A DNA stretch of 64,000 nt from Thioclava arctica (GTDB lineage: Bacteria > Pseudomonadota > Alphaproteobacteria > Rhodobacterales > Rhodobacteraceae). The position numbers and the translations under genes are program-made. The notes under the pieces were generated by a model that worked only from the letters and a program-made list of their open reading frames with translations, was not told where the DNA came from and did no database searches. This document shows, in pieces, positions 26,948-35,403 of this stretch. The stretch lies in assembly GCF_040892615.1 (NCBI RefSeq), contig NZ_JBFRYC010000001.1:124001-188000 (forward strand), written 5' to 3'. The stretch's first letter is position 1, and each line of letters begins with the position of its first letter.

Positions 26948-27676
26948 ATGTTCCCCTTGCGCGATCATAACCCGTCGGGCTCTGTACCCTATGTCACTTG
27001 GGCGCTGATCGCGATCAATTGTGCGGTCTATGTGATGACCGTCGATTGGGGGCTGGATATGCACGGGGCCTGGTTGCGCAACGCGCTGTGGCCGGGGGCC
27101 GTGACGCAGGGCGAAATGCTGCACGGGTTGGTAACGCATATGTTCCTGCATGCAGGGATTTTGCATCTGGCCGGGAATATGCTGTTTCTCTGGGTGTTTG
27201 GCGACAATCTTGAAGATCAGCTTGGGCATGTGATCTTTGCTGCGTTTTACCTCGCCTGCGGGCTGGCGGCTGCCTTTGCGCAGGTGGCGTCTGATCCGCA
27301 ATCGATGGTGCCGATGGTGGGGGCCTCGGGGGCGATTGCGGGGGTGATGGGGGGCTATGTGCTGCTTTATCCGCGCGCGCGCATCGACGTGATGTTCTTC
27401 TTCGTGCTGATTTACAAGATCTGGCCGGTGCCCGCTTGGGCGGTGCTGGGGGTGTGGTTCGGTATTCAGGTCGGCAATGAAATCATGGCCGGAACAAGCG
27501 GCGGCGTCGCGCATCTGGCTCATATCGGCGGCTTTGTGGCGGGGCTTGCACTGTGTGTTCCGCTGTGGTTGGTCTTGGGCGGGCCGAGGTTCTGGTCACG
27601 CACCCATGGCCACCCGCCACACCCCGCAAGCCGGTTCGGGCAAACCCCGATCCCCGTTGTCAGGAGAGACCGCTGA
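26948..27676 (+). CDS. Rhomboid-family intramembrane serine protease
   Basis: 242 residues from ATG 26948. Six membrane helices fit the rhomboid fold. HMFLHAGILHLAGNMLFLWVFG (near 75-96) holds the conserved His and Asn, the nucleophile is in GASGAIAGVMGGY (Ser near 128), and the catalytic His is in HIGGFVAGL near 195. All catalytic residues are present, so it should be active. The C-terminal tail is Pro/Arg-rich and cytosolic. The stop overlaps the next start as TGATG. Confidence 0.92.
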   Translation: MFPLRDHNPSGSVPYVTWALIAINCAVYVMTVDWGLDMHGAWLRNALWPGAVTQGEMLHGLVTHMFLHAGILHLAGNMLFLWVFGDNLEDQLGHVIFAAFYLACGLAAAFAQVASDPQSMVPMVGASGAIAGVMGGYVLLYPRARIDVMFFFVLIYKIWPVPAWAVLGVWFGIQVGNEIMAGTSGGVAHLAHIGGFVAGLALCVPLWLVLGGPRFWSRTHGHPPHPASRFGQTPIPVVRRDR

Positions 27677-28062
27677 TGTTGCCCGATATTCAATCCCCCC
27701 ACCGGCTGAGCTGTCATTGCGGCGCGGTCGAGATGGCGGTCACGCTGAGCGATGGGCTGGCGACGGCGCGGCGCTGCGATTGCTCGTTTTGCAGGCGGCG
27801 CGGAGCGGTTGCGGTCAGCGCACCCCTTGATGGCATCCGGATCTTGAAGGGGGCCGAGGCCCTGACGCTCTATCAATTTGGCACGATGACGGCGAAGCAT
27901 TATTTCTGCAAGATCTGCGGGATTTACACCCATCACCAGCGCCGCTCAAACCCGAATGAATACGGGGTGAATGCGGCCTGCCTAGAGGGTGTGAACCCGC
28001 GCGATCTGGACCCGGTGCGTTGGGCGGATGGGGTCAATCACCCAACCGATCGGCGCGCATAA
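27676..28062 (+). CDS. GFA (glutathione-dependent formaldehyde-activating enzyme) family protein
   Basis: 128 residues from the ATG overlapping the rhomboid stop. Cysteines CHCG (near 13-16), CDCSFCRRRG (near 34-43) and CKICGIY (near 78-84) form the two zinc sites of the Gfa/CENP-V fold. Family members were first described as catalysing S-hydroxymethylglutathione formation; most paralogues have unknown substrates. Its 3' end overlaps the 3' end of the convergent GMC oxidoreductase gene by 29 bases. Confidence 0.9.
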   Translation: MLPDIQSPHRLSCHCGAVEMAVTLSDGLATARRCDCSFCRRRGAVAVSAPLDGIRILKGAEALTLYQFGTMTAKHYFCKICGIYTHHQRRSNPNEYGVNAACLEGVNPRDLDPVRWADGVNHPTDRRA

Positions 28063-29647
28063 ACGCCGCCGCGCGTTCAGCGATCATCACCGTGGGGGCG
28101 TTGGTATTGCCCGACACCACTTGCGGCATCACCGAGGCATCCACCACCCGCAGCCCCGCGATCCCCTGCACACGCAGTTGCGGGTCAACCACCGCCATCT
28201 CGTCGCGCCCCATCCGGCAGGTGCCCACCGGGTGATAGATCGTATCGGCGCGCGCGCGGATATCGGCCATCAGCGCGGCGTCCGTTCCGTCATGGGGATA
28301 CAGTTTGCGCCCGCGCCACGGGTCCAACGACGGGGCGTCGGTGATCTGCTCTAGCAGGCGGGCGGCGCGCAGCATCAGGGCTTGGTCGCGCGGATCTTGC
28401 AGAAACGCCGGGTCGATCAGCGGCGCGGCGCGCGGATCGGCGCTGGCCAAGCGCAGCGTGCCGCGCGATTTTGGCCGCATTGCGCAGACATGCACCGACC
28501 AGCCATCCGCGAGATGGGGTTTGCGCATATGCTGATCGACGATGCCAACCACGAAATGCAGTTGCAGATCGGGCCGATCGAGGCTGGGGTCCGAGCGCAG
28601 AAATGCCCCGCCCTCGGCCATCGGCGAGGCAAACAGCCCCTCGCCATGTTTGCGCCAGCCCGCGCCTGCGCGCGCCAGTCGCATCAGCCCGCGCGGATTG
28701 AGCCCCACCACATCGCGGCGCGGCGAGGTGTAGCTGATGATGTAGTCAAGATGGTCGTGCAGGTTCGCCCCCACGCCGGGCAGGTCCAGAACCGGTTCGA
28801 TCCCATGTTCGCGTAAGTGATCGGCAGGTCCGATGCCCGACAGCATCAACAGTTGGGGCGAGCCAAAGGCCCCGGCGCTGAGGATCACCTCGCGCGTGGC
28901 CTCAACACTGAACCGCTTGCGCCCTTGGCGGATCAGCGCCCCGGTGGCGCGGGCGTCCGTTGTCAGGATTTTCTCGGCGCGCGCGCGGGTCAGAACGGTC
29001 AGGTTGGGCCGTGCCATGACCGGGTGTAAATAGGCCGCCGCGACCGAGCAACGCTCGCCCTTGCGCGGCCCGTCCCAAAACTGCGTGACCTGATACAGTC
29101 CCGCGCCCTCTTGGTCGGGGCCGTTGAAATCGGCGTTCGGCGGGCATTGCACTGCCGCGCAAGCCTCAACGAAAGCACGCGAAATCGGGCGCGGGCGGCG
29201 TTGATCGCCCACCTGTAGCGGCCCCGCATCGCCATGCCAGTCAGAAGCGCCGCGCATGTTGCGCTCGCTTGCCAGAAACGACGGCTGGCAGCTTTGCCAA
29301 TCCCAACCTTCGGCCCCCATCTCGGCCCAATCGTCGTAATCTTGCGGCTGGCCGCGCACATAAAGCATCGCGTTGATCGCGGATGAACCGCCAAGCCCGC
29401 GGCCACGTGGCTGAAACCCGCGCCGCCCGTTAAGCTCGGCTTGCGGCGTGGTGTGATAGGCCCAGTTGTGGAGTTGCGGCCGCCCCGAAACCATCGCCGC
29501 CACCAGCGCGGGCGCACGCACAAGGATGTCGCGCGCCTCTGTGCCCGCCTCAATCAGGCAAACGGTGCAATCGGGGTCTTGCGACAGCCGCGCGGCCAGA
29601 ACCGCGCCCGCAGAACCGCCCCCCAAGATCAGGTAATCAAAACGCAT
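28034..29647 (-). CDS. GMC-family FAD-dependent alcohol/choline oxidoreductase
   Basis: 537 residues. The N-terminal FAD motif YLILGGGSAGAVLAARL, GRGLGGSSAINAM (near 80-92), and SAGAFGSPQLLMLSGIGP (near 250-267) are the GMC signatures. The catalytic His lies in YHPVGTCRMG near 478-487 and a second conserved residue in SGNTNAPTVMIAERAA near 513. The group includes choline dehydrogenase (BetA) and AlkJ-type alcohol dehydrogenases; no betB or transporter is adjacent, so I do not call betA. The ribosome-binding site lies inside a hairpin (29649-29676). Confidence 0.92.
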   Translation of the reverse strand: MRFDYLILGGGSAGAVLAARLSQDPDCTVCLIEAGTEARDILVRAPALVAAMVSGRPQLHNWAYHTTPQAELNGRRGFQPRGRGLGGSSAINAMLYVRGQPQDYDDWAEMGAEGWDWQSCQPSFLASERNMRGASDWHGDAGPLQVGDQRRPRPISRAFVEACAAVQCPPNADFNGPDQEGAGLYQVTQFWDGPRKGERCSVAAAYLHPVMARPNLTVLTRARAEKILTTDARATGALIRQGRKRFSVEATREVILSAGAFGSPQLLMLSGIGPADHLREHGIEPVLDLPGVGANLHDHLDYIISYTSPRRDVVGLNPRGLMRLARAGAGWRKHGEGLFASPMAEGGAFLRSDPSLDRPDLQLHFVVGIVDQHMRKPHLADGWSVHVCAMRPKSRGTLRLASADPRAAPLIDPAFLQDPRDQALMLRAARLLEQITDAPSLDPWRGRKLYPHDGTDAALMADIRARADTIYHPVGTCRMGRDEMAVVDPQLRVQGIAGLRVVDASVMPQVVSGNTNAPTVMIAERAAAFMRADRLGD

Positions 29648-29648
29648 C

Positions 29649-29676
29649 AGGCTCCTCCCCGGCTGGGAAGGAGCCT
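29649..29676 (-). promoter_or_regulatory. Hairpin covering the GMC oxidoreductase ribosome-binding site
   Basis: In the minus-strand RNA, AGGCTCCTTCCC pairs with GGGGAGGAGCCT (one bulged base), and the start codon follows one base after the second arm. The GGAGGAG Shine-Dalgarno sequence is therefore buried in the stem. On the plus strand the same inverted repeat is followed by a run of seven T (29692 region is T-rich), but no plus-strand gene ends here. Confidence 0.6.
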
Positions 29677-29715
29677 ATCGCGTTTTTTTCGTTAGCAAAG
29701 GGTGACGCCGCGTCT

Positions 29716-32124
29716 TTAGCTGCGCAGCGCGCCGCCGGTGGCCTTGGTGACCTTGTCGATGATCTTGGCGCTCACCGCCTCGATTTCCGCATCGGTCAGG
29801 GTCGCATCGCGCGGCTGCAAGCGCACGCTGAGCGCGATGGATTTCTTGCCCGCGCCCATCTGCTCTTCGGCCTTTGCGCCGGTGAACTGGTCAAACAGCT
29901 GCACGCTATCGATCAGCTTTTTATCCGCGCCAAGGGCGGCGTTGACGGCTGTGATCGCTTCGACCTGGGCATCCACGACAAAGGCGAAATCGCGCTCGAC
30001 GGCTTGCAGATCAGAGCTATCCAATGCAGCGCGGGTGGACCCTTTCTTCTTCGGGAAGGGCACGTTTTGCAGCCAGATCGTGAAGGCGACAGCGGGGCCT
30101 TTGACGCCCATTTCGCGCAACGTCTTGGGATGCACCTCGCCAAAGCTGGCCAGCACATTGGGTCCAAGCGCCAGCGTGCCCGCGCGACCGGGATGCCACC
30201 ACGTGTCAAGCTTGCGCGTGATCTGCGCGCGCGCCGGGGCACCGATGGCGGAAAGCGCGGCCTCAAGATCGGCCTTGGCGTCATACAGGTCCACCGGACG
30301 GCGCGAGCCCCACGGATCGCGCGGACCCGCTTGGCCGATCAGAAGGCCCGCCGCTTGCACCACCTGCTCGCCCGGCTCGCCACCACTGAAGGCGGGGCCG
30401 ACCTCGAACAGGGCCAGATCGCTGAAACCGCGCGCCTGATTGCGTGCCGCGGCCTGCATCAGACCGGGCAGCAGATCGGGGCGCATATGGGTCATTTCCG
30501 AGGAGATCGGGTTTTCCAACTTCGTCGCATCCGCACCGCCACCGAACAGCGCCGCGCTCTCGGCGTCGATGAAGGAATAGGTCACGCATTCATTGTAGCC
30601 AAGGCTGGCAATCGTGCGCCGCGCCATGCGTTCACGCACCTGCATCGGCGTCAGGATCGTGCCCGGAACGCCGCTGGTTTCACGCGCCAAAGGCCGGCCC
30701 TGCAGCTTGGTAAGCGAGGCGATGCGGGCCACTTCCTCGACCAGATCGGCCTCACCCAGAACATCGGGGCGCCAGCTCGGCGGGCTTGCCATGTCGCCCT
30801 GCAGCGTGAAGCCCAAAGCACTCAGCGTTTCGCGCTGCGTGGCCTCGGGGATATCCATGCCGACCAGCGAAATCACCCGCGCGGGGTCGAGGCGATAGGT
30901 GCGCGAGGTGTCGGGCACCGCGCCATCCATCGCGATCTCGGAGGCCTCGCCACCGCACAGATCAAGCACCATCTGCGTCGCCAGTTCCAGCCCCGGCAGG
31001 GTGAACTCGGGGTCGATCCCGCGTTCAAACCGATAGCGCGCATCGGAGTTGATTTTCAGCGCCCGGCCCGTGGCGGCGATGGTGATCGGCGTCCAATAGG
31101 CGGATTCGAGGAACACATCGACGGTGTTTTCATCCGCGCCCGAGGCCTCACCGCCCATGATCCCGGCCAAGCTTTCGACGCCGTTATCATCGCAGATCAC
31201 CATGTCGCCTGCGCGCATCGTGTAGGTTTTCTCATCCAGCGCGAGGAACTCTTCGCCGCCCTTGGCAGGCTGAATGCGCAGATCGCCCGCAACCTTGGCC
31301 ATGTCGAACACATGCAGCGGGCGGTTCAGGTCATAGGTGAAATAGTTGGTGATATCGACCAGCGCGGAAATCGGGCGCAAGCCGATCGCGCGCAGGCGTT
31401 TTTGCAGCCATTCCGGGCTGGGGCCGTTGGTGACGCCGCGAATGACGCGACCGGCGAATAGCGGACAGCCCTTTTCCTTGAGCGCCGGGTCAATGCTGAC
31501 CGAAACGGGGCTGGGGAAGCCGCCGGGAACGGGCTCGACCTCAAGCGGTTTGAGCATTCCCAAACCGCGCGCGGCCAGATCGCGGGCAATGCCGCGCACG
31601 CCCAACGCATCGGGGCGGTTGGGGGTGATGGCGATGTCGAACACCGGGTCCACGGCCTCGGGGCGGTTGGCGGCCAGCCAGTCGGTGAATTTTTGGCCGA
31701 CCTCGCCCGAAGGCAGCTCGATGATGCCGTTATGCTCGTCGCTCAGCTCCAGCTCGCGCTCGGACGCCATCATGCCGTGGCTTTCGACGCCGCGAATTTT
31801 GCCCACGCTCAGCGTCACGTCGATGCCGGGCACATAATCGCCCGGCTTGCACAGCACGACCGTGATCCCCTCGCGCGCATTGGGCGCACCGCACACGATC
31901 TGCTTTTCGCCCTCATCGGTGAGCACGGTGCACACGCGCAACCGGTCGGCATCGGGGTGCTGCTGGGCGGCGGTGACACGGGCCAGCGTAAACGCGGCCA
32001 GCTTGGCGGCGGGGTCGATGACCTCTTCGACCTCAAGCCCCAGATCGGTCAGCGCATAGGCGATCTCATCGACGGAGGCCGTGGTATCAAGGTGATCCTT
32101 GAGCCAGGAGAGTGTGAATTTCAT
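29716..32124 (-). CDS. pheT: Phenylalanine-tRNA ligase beta subunit
   Basis: 802 residues, normal for the bacterial beta chain of the alpha2-beta2 enzyme. An OB-fold tRNA-binding domain lies near residues 40-150 (FTLARVTAAQQHPDADRLRVC). The B3/B4 editing domain and B5 domain occupy the middle, and the C-terminal FDX-ACB anticodon-binding domain ends the chain (about 710-802, LQAVERDFAFVVDAQ). It follows a YrhK-like gene by 15 bases rather than pheS directly; two genes, one broken, lie between pheS and pheT. Confidence 0.97.
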   Translation of the reverse strand: MKFTLSWLKDHLDTTASVDEIAYALTDLGLEVEEVIDPAAKLAAFTLARVTAAQQHPDADRLRVCTVLTDEGEKQIVCGAPNAREGITVVLCKPGDYVPGIDVTLSVGKIRGVESHGMMASERELELSDEHNGIIELPSGEVGQKFTDWLAANRPEAVDPVFDIAITPNRPDALGVRGIARDLAARGLGMLKPLEVEPVPGGFPSPVSVSIDPALKEKGCPLFAGRVIRGVTNGPSPEWLQKRLRAIGLRPISALVDITNYFTYDLNRPLHVFDMAKVAGDLRIQPAKGGEEFLALDEKTYTMRAGDMVICDDNGVESLAGIMGGEASGADENTVDVFLESAYWTPITIAATGRALKINSDARYRFERGIDPEFTLPGLELATQMVLDLCGGEASEIAMDGAVPDTSRTYRLDPARVISLVGMDIPEATQRETLSALGFTLQGDMASPPSWRPDVLGEADLVEEVARIASLTKLQGRPLARETSGVPGTILTPMQVRERMARRTIASLGYNECVTYSFIDAESAALFGGGADATKLENPISSEMTHMRPDLLPGLMQAAARNQARGFSDLALFEVGPAFSGGEPGEQVVQAAGLLIGQAGPRDPWGSRRPVDLYDAKADLEAALSAIGAPARAQITRKLDTWWHPGRAGTLALGPNVLASFGEVHPKTLREMGVKGPAVAFTIWLQNVPFPKKKGSTRAALDSSDLQAVERDFAFVVDAQVEAITAVNAALGADKKLIDSVQLFDQFTGAKAEEQMGAGKKSIALSVRLQPRDATLTDAEIEAVSAKIIDKVTKATGGALRS

Positions 32125-32139
32125 GGGCTTCCCTCGGGG

Positions 32140-32427
32140 TTACTTGCGCTGCGCGAGGTCCTTGTAATCGCCCATGCGCAGGAGTTTCAACTCCCGCCAT
32201 AGCCGGATCGAGGGTTTTGCGGCAAAAAGCAGCGAGCCAATGAGGAAAAGCCACGTCGCGGGGACCGAGAGCGAGGCATAGAAGAACAGGATCGAGCCGA
32301 CCACGAAACAGGCGGCGGCGCTGAAATCGACGATGGTGTAGGCGATTTCGGTATAGGCGTAGAAGCGGCGCTGTTCGGGGGTTTGCTCGTGGGCGGGGGT
32401 GTCGAAGAGGCGGGGTTGGGTGGTCAT
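32140..32427 (-). CDS. YrhK-like small membrane protein
   Basis: 95 residues from the ATG at 32427; a TTG four codons upstream is an alternative. Two hydrophobic segments (FSAAACFVVGSILFFYASL near 35-53 and TWLFLIGSLLFAAKP near 58-72) in a YrhK-type arrangement, with the pair AYTEIAYTIVDF before and IRLWRELKLLR after them. The family has no established function. It sits 15 bases before pheT and 8 bases after the broken ORF, so all are on one transcript. Confidence 0.78.
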   Translation of the reverse strand: MTTQPRLFDTPAHEQTPEQRRFYAYTEIAYTIVDFSAAACFVVGSILFFYASLSVPATWLFLIGSLLFAAKPSIRLWRELKLLRMGDYKDLAQRK

Positions 32428-32435
32428 GGGGGCTT

Positions 32436-33002
32436 TCAACTTCCGATTAGCTGTATAAGAAGATAAAAAGATCCTATTAATCCAGCGAGCATCAAATAGC
32501 CCACAAAAGTGTTAAATATCCAGCCAAATTTTCGATTGACTTGAAATGCAACGTTCTCAGAGAGTGCATCAGGGCAGTTTACTGCTAAAAGTTTAGGGTT
32601 GCGCGAATCGATATCGATCATGTCGACAATCAAAAGCTCATGCGGGGCTAAAGAAGGTATTTGAATTACAAAGTTCCCATTCTCTAGAATCTTATGTTTG
32701 TGATCTCTAGGCGATCAGAGATTGTAGCTTGTCATATGGGCGCTGAAGACAATTTCGATGTCATGCGCCGCTTTTCTTCCGGTGTTTTGAACAAAAAATT
32801 TCTCAGTCCAAATGTTAACATTATTCCCATCCTCGTTAATTTTGAACTGATGGTAATTCGAGCTTGTTGATCCCCAAATTAACTTAACCCTAGACCTAAA
32901 TGCCCAAATCAGAAAAGAGCTGAGCAGTGTGATTGATACTGCACCGATGAATTCATGAGCAGGTGCTAAAGCACTCCAGATTGAAAAAAGGGCATCACTC
33001 AC
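32436..33002 (-). pseudogene. Membrane protein gene interrupted by one in-frame TGA
   Basis: A single frame of 188 codons runs from GTG 33002 (overlapping the pheS stop as GTGA) to TGA 32436, broken only by TGA at 32715-32717. Read through, it gives an N-terminal membrane helix (AVSITLLSSFLIWAF), a beta-rich middle (EKFFVQNTGRKAAHDIEIVFS, then NGNFVIQIPSLAPHELL) and a C-terminal helix pair region (GYLMLAGLIGSFYLLI). Relatives that I recall have tryptophan at the stop position (NL-W-xPR), so TGG to TGA is the likely change. Base composition is clearly more A+T-rich than the neighbours. It may be a pseudogene, a sequencing error or a read-through case. Confidence 0.7.
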
Positions 33003-34072
33003 CGGCTCAACCCACCAAACACCGTCGGCAGGTCCAGCGCGCTAAACCCATAGTGCTTCAGCCAGCGCAGGTCGCTCTCAAAGAACGCCCGCAGGTCGGG
33101 GATGCCGTATTTCAGCATCGCCAACCGATCGATGCCGATGCCAAAGGCAAAGCCTTGCCATTCGCTCGGGTCGATCCCGGCGGATTGCAGCACTTTGGGG
33201 TGCACCATCCCTGAGCCGAGGATTTCCATCCAGTCGTCGCCCTCGCCGATTTTCAGGCTGCCGCCCGCCCAGGAACAGCGGATATCGACCTCGGCGGAGG
33301 GCTCGGTGAAGGGGAAATGCGAGGCGCGGAAGCGCAGCTCGACCCCGTCCACCTCAAAGAAGGTCTTGCAGAACTCTTCGAGCACCCATTTCAGGTTCGC
33401 CATCGAGATGTCTTTGCCGATCGCCAGCCCCTCGATTTGATGGAACATCGGCGTGTGGGTCTGGTCCATGTCCATGCGGTAGACGCGGCCCGGCGCGATC
33501 ACGCGGATCGGCGCGCCCTGTTCCAGCATCGCGCGGATCTGCACCGGCGAGGTATGGGTGCGCAGAACATGCGGCGGGCGGTCGTCGCCCTCGGCGCGGT
33601 GCATGAAGAACGTGTCATGTTCCTGACGCGCGGGGTGTTCGGGCGCGATGTTGAGCGCGTCGAAATTGTGCCAGTCATCTTCGATCTGCGGGCCTTCGGC
33701 CACGGCAAAGCCCATATCGGCGAAGATCGCGGTGACCTCGTCCATCACTTGGCTGACCGGGTGAATGGTGCCCTGACGGCGCGGACGGCCGGGCAGCGTC
33801 ACATCCAGCCACTCCTCGCGCAGACGCGCATCCAACGCGGCATCGGCGAGCGCGGATTTCTTGGCGCGCAGGGCGGCGTCGATCTCATCCTTGAGGATAT
33901 TGAGCGCCTTGCCCGTGGTCTGGCGCTCTTCGGGCGTCATTTTGCCCAGCTCGCGCATTTTGAGGCTGATTTCGCCCTTCTTGCCAAGCGCGGTCAGGCG
34001 CAACTCTTCGAGGCCGGCCTCGTCGGTCATATCGGCAATGGCGGTGAGGTATTTCTCGCGCAGATCTTGCAT
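32999..34072 (-). CDS. pheS: Phenylalanine-tRNA ligase alpha subunit
   Basis: 357 residues, catalytic chain. An N-terminal coiled-coil arm (about 1-90) precedes the class II core. Class II motifs 1 and 2 are visible: HPVSQVMDEVTAIFADMGF (near 104-122), then RTHTSPVQIRAML near 180 and RVYRMDMDQTHTPMFHQIEG near 206-225; motif 3 is GFAFGIGIDRLAMLKYGI near 314. Its stop overlaps the start of the interrupted ORF. It is divergent from a crotonase gene. Confidence 0.97.
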   Translation of the reverse strand: MQDLREKYLTAIADMTDEAGLEELRLTALGKKGEISLKMRELGKMTPEERQTTGKALNILKDEIDAALRAKKSALADAALDARLREEWLDVTLPGRPRRQGTIHPVSQVMDEVTAIFADMGFAVAEGPQIEDDWHNFDALNIAPEHPARQEHDTFFMHRAEGDDRPPHVLRTHTSPVQIRAMLEQGAPIRVIAPGRVYRMDMDQTHTPMFHQIEGLAIGKDISMANLKWVLEEFCKTFFEVDGVELRFRASHFPFTEPSAEVDIRCSWAGGSLKIGEGDDWMEILGSGMVHPKVLQSAGIDPSEWQGFAFGIGIDRLAMLKYGIPDLRAFFESDLRWLKHYGFSALDLPTVFGGLSR

Positions 34073-34211
34073 GTTCTTCCCCGCAAATTCTTTGGCCTAG
34101 GGGTTAGCCGCAGGGCGACAAGTTTGCAACCTTGCCTTTATACGATGGCCTAAACTTAGGGCGCTGACCCGTTGCCGGAGGGCGACAGGCAACAAGCGAG
34201 AAGGGGCGCGT

Positions 34212-34253
34212 GCCGTCGCATTTGTTCTGAAACTCCTCGCTGGAGGCGACGGC
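34212..34253. other. Inverted repeat in the pheS/crotonase divergent region
   Basis: GCCGTCGC (34212-34219) and GCGACGGC (34246-34253) form an 8-base stem with a 26-base loop. It lies in the 285-base divergent gap, in the pheS leader on the minus strand. No Phe-rich leader peptide was found, so I do not call an attenuator. Confidence 0.4.
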
Positions 34254-34357
34254 AGGCCCCTCAGGCGCGTGCGATTGGGGGGATGTGACGCAGTGTTTTG
34301 CTTTTCCTTTCGGGCCTGCTCGGTATCGTGGCGCGGTCAACAAAAGGGAGGCGCGCA

Positions 34358-35134
34358 ATGTCGTATCAGGCGATCAGCTACGCGAATGAAGACGGGGTTG
34401 GGATTATCACGCTCAACCGGGCGGAGGTGATGAACGCGCTCAACAGCCAGATGCGTGCAGAGCTTTTGGAAGCCATCAAGCGCGCCGAGGCAGAGGCCCG
34501 CGTGATCGTGTTGACCGGGGCCGGGCGGGCGTTTTGTTCGGGTCAGGATCTGGGCGATGGCGCTGCGGCGGCGGGGCTCGATCTGGAGCGGGTGTTGCGC
34601 GATGAATACGAACCGTTGCTGCGCGCGATCTATGACTGTCGCGTGCCGGTGATTGCGGCGGTGAACGGGCCTGCGGCGGGGGCGGGGGCGAACCTTGCGC
34701 TGGCGGCGGACGTGGTGATTGCGAGCGATGCGGCAGTGTTCTTGCAGGCGTTCACGCGCATCGGGTTGATGCCGGATGCAGGGGGCACCTATTGGCTGCC
34801 CCGTCAGGTGGGCTTTGCGCGGGCGATGGGCTTGGCGCTGTTCGCCGAAAAGATCACGGCGCGTCAGGCCGTGGACTGGGGCATGATCTGGGAAGCCGTG
34901 GCCGAGGTCGATTTCGATCATCACTGGCGCGCCCGCGCCGCCCATCTGGCCAATGGTCCAACGGCGGCTTACGGCGCGGTCAAGCGTGCGTTGCGCGAGG
35001 GCTATGGCAATGATCTGGCGGCGCAACTGGAACTGGAGGCGGAGTTGCAAGGGAGCTTGGGCAAGACCCATGATTTCCGCGAGGGCGTGCTGGCATTTTT
35101 GGAAAAACGCCCGCCGCAATTTGAAGGCCGTTGA
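34358..35134 (+). CDS. Enoyl-CoA hydratase/isomerase family protein (PaaG-like)
   Basis: 258 residues from ATG 34358, with AAAAGGGAGG before it. Crotonase fold: oxyanion motifs GAGRAFCSGQDLGDG (near 54-68) and NGPAAGAGANLALAADVV (near 106-123). In FTRIGLMPDAGGTYWLPR (near 132-149) Asp replaces the second catalytic Glu of classic hydratases, as in the PaaG ring-epoxide isomerases of phenylacetate breakdown. No other paa genes are near, so the exact reaction is uncertain. Confidence 0.85.
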   Translation: MSYQAISYANEDGVGIITLNRAEVMNALNSQMRAELLEAIKRAEAEARVIVLTGAGRAFCSGQDLGDGAAAAGLDLERVLRDEYEPLLRAIYDCRVPVIAAVNGPAAGAGANLALAADVVIASDAAVFLQAFTRIGLMPDAGGTYWLPRQVGFARAMGLALFAEKITARQAVDWGMIWEAVAEVDFDHHWRARAAHLANGPTAAYGAVKRALREGYGNDLAAQLELEAELQGSLGKTHDFREGVLAFLEKRPPQFEGR

Positions 35135-35174
35135 GGCTTGCCTCCGCGCGCGCGCCGCGCTAGCCAAGGGCAGC

Positions 35175-35260
35175 GCGGGCGTGGCGGAATGGTAGACGCA
35201 TGGGACTTAAACTCCCTGGGCCGAAAGGCCGTGCCGGTTCAAGTCCGGCCGCCCGCACCA
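35175..35260 (+). tRNA. tRNA-Leu, anticodon TAA
   Basis: Acceptor arms GCGGGCG (35175-35181) and CGCCCGC before A-CCA (CCA encoded, ending 35260). The anticodon loop ACTTAAACT-type sequence carries TAA at about 35208-35210. A long variable arm (GGGCCGAAAGGCC) and the TTCAAGTCC T-loop fit a leucine tRNA. No integrase or direct repeat of the 3' end is seen nearby. Confidence 0.96.
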
Positions 35261-35403
35261 CTAGGGGAGTTGGCACAAACACCACCTGAATGTGAGAGTT
35301 TGTGAGGCGATCATGCGCCAAATGCGCGCCCTTGCCGCCCAATCGAGGCTTGCCCCCTAACGGCGCTGCCCCTACACCCAAATGCGGCAAACAGGGGGAA
35401 TTC

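Noticed and set aside
32436..32633. Treating the two halves of the interrupted ORF as separate small genes
   Set aside because: They are in the same frame with continuous homology-like structure and no ribosome-binding site for the second half.
32715..32717. TGA as a selenocysteine codon
   Set aside because: No selenoprotein-type context or SECIS-like hairpin just after it, and the presumed residue is tryptophan rather than cysteine.
34104..34358. An 84-codon minus-strand frame before pheS
   Set aside because: It lies in the divergent leader, lacks a good start site and has no recognisable family; I could not separate it from chance.
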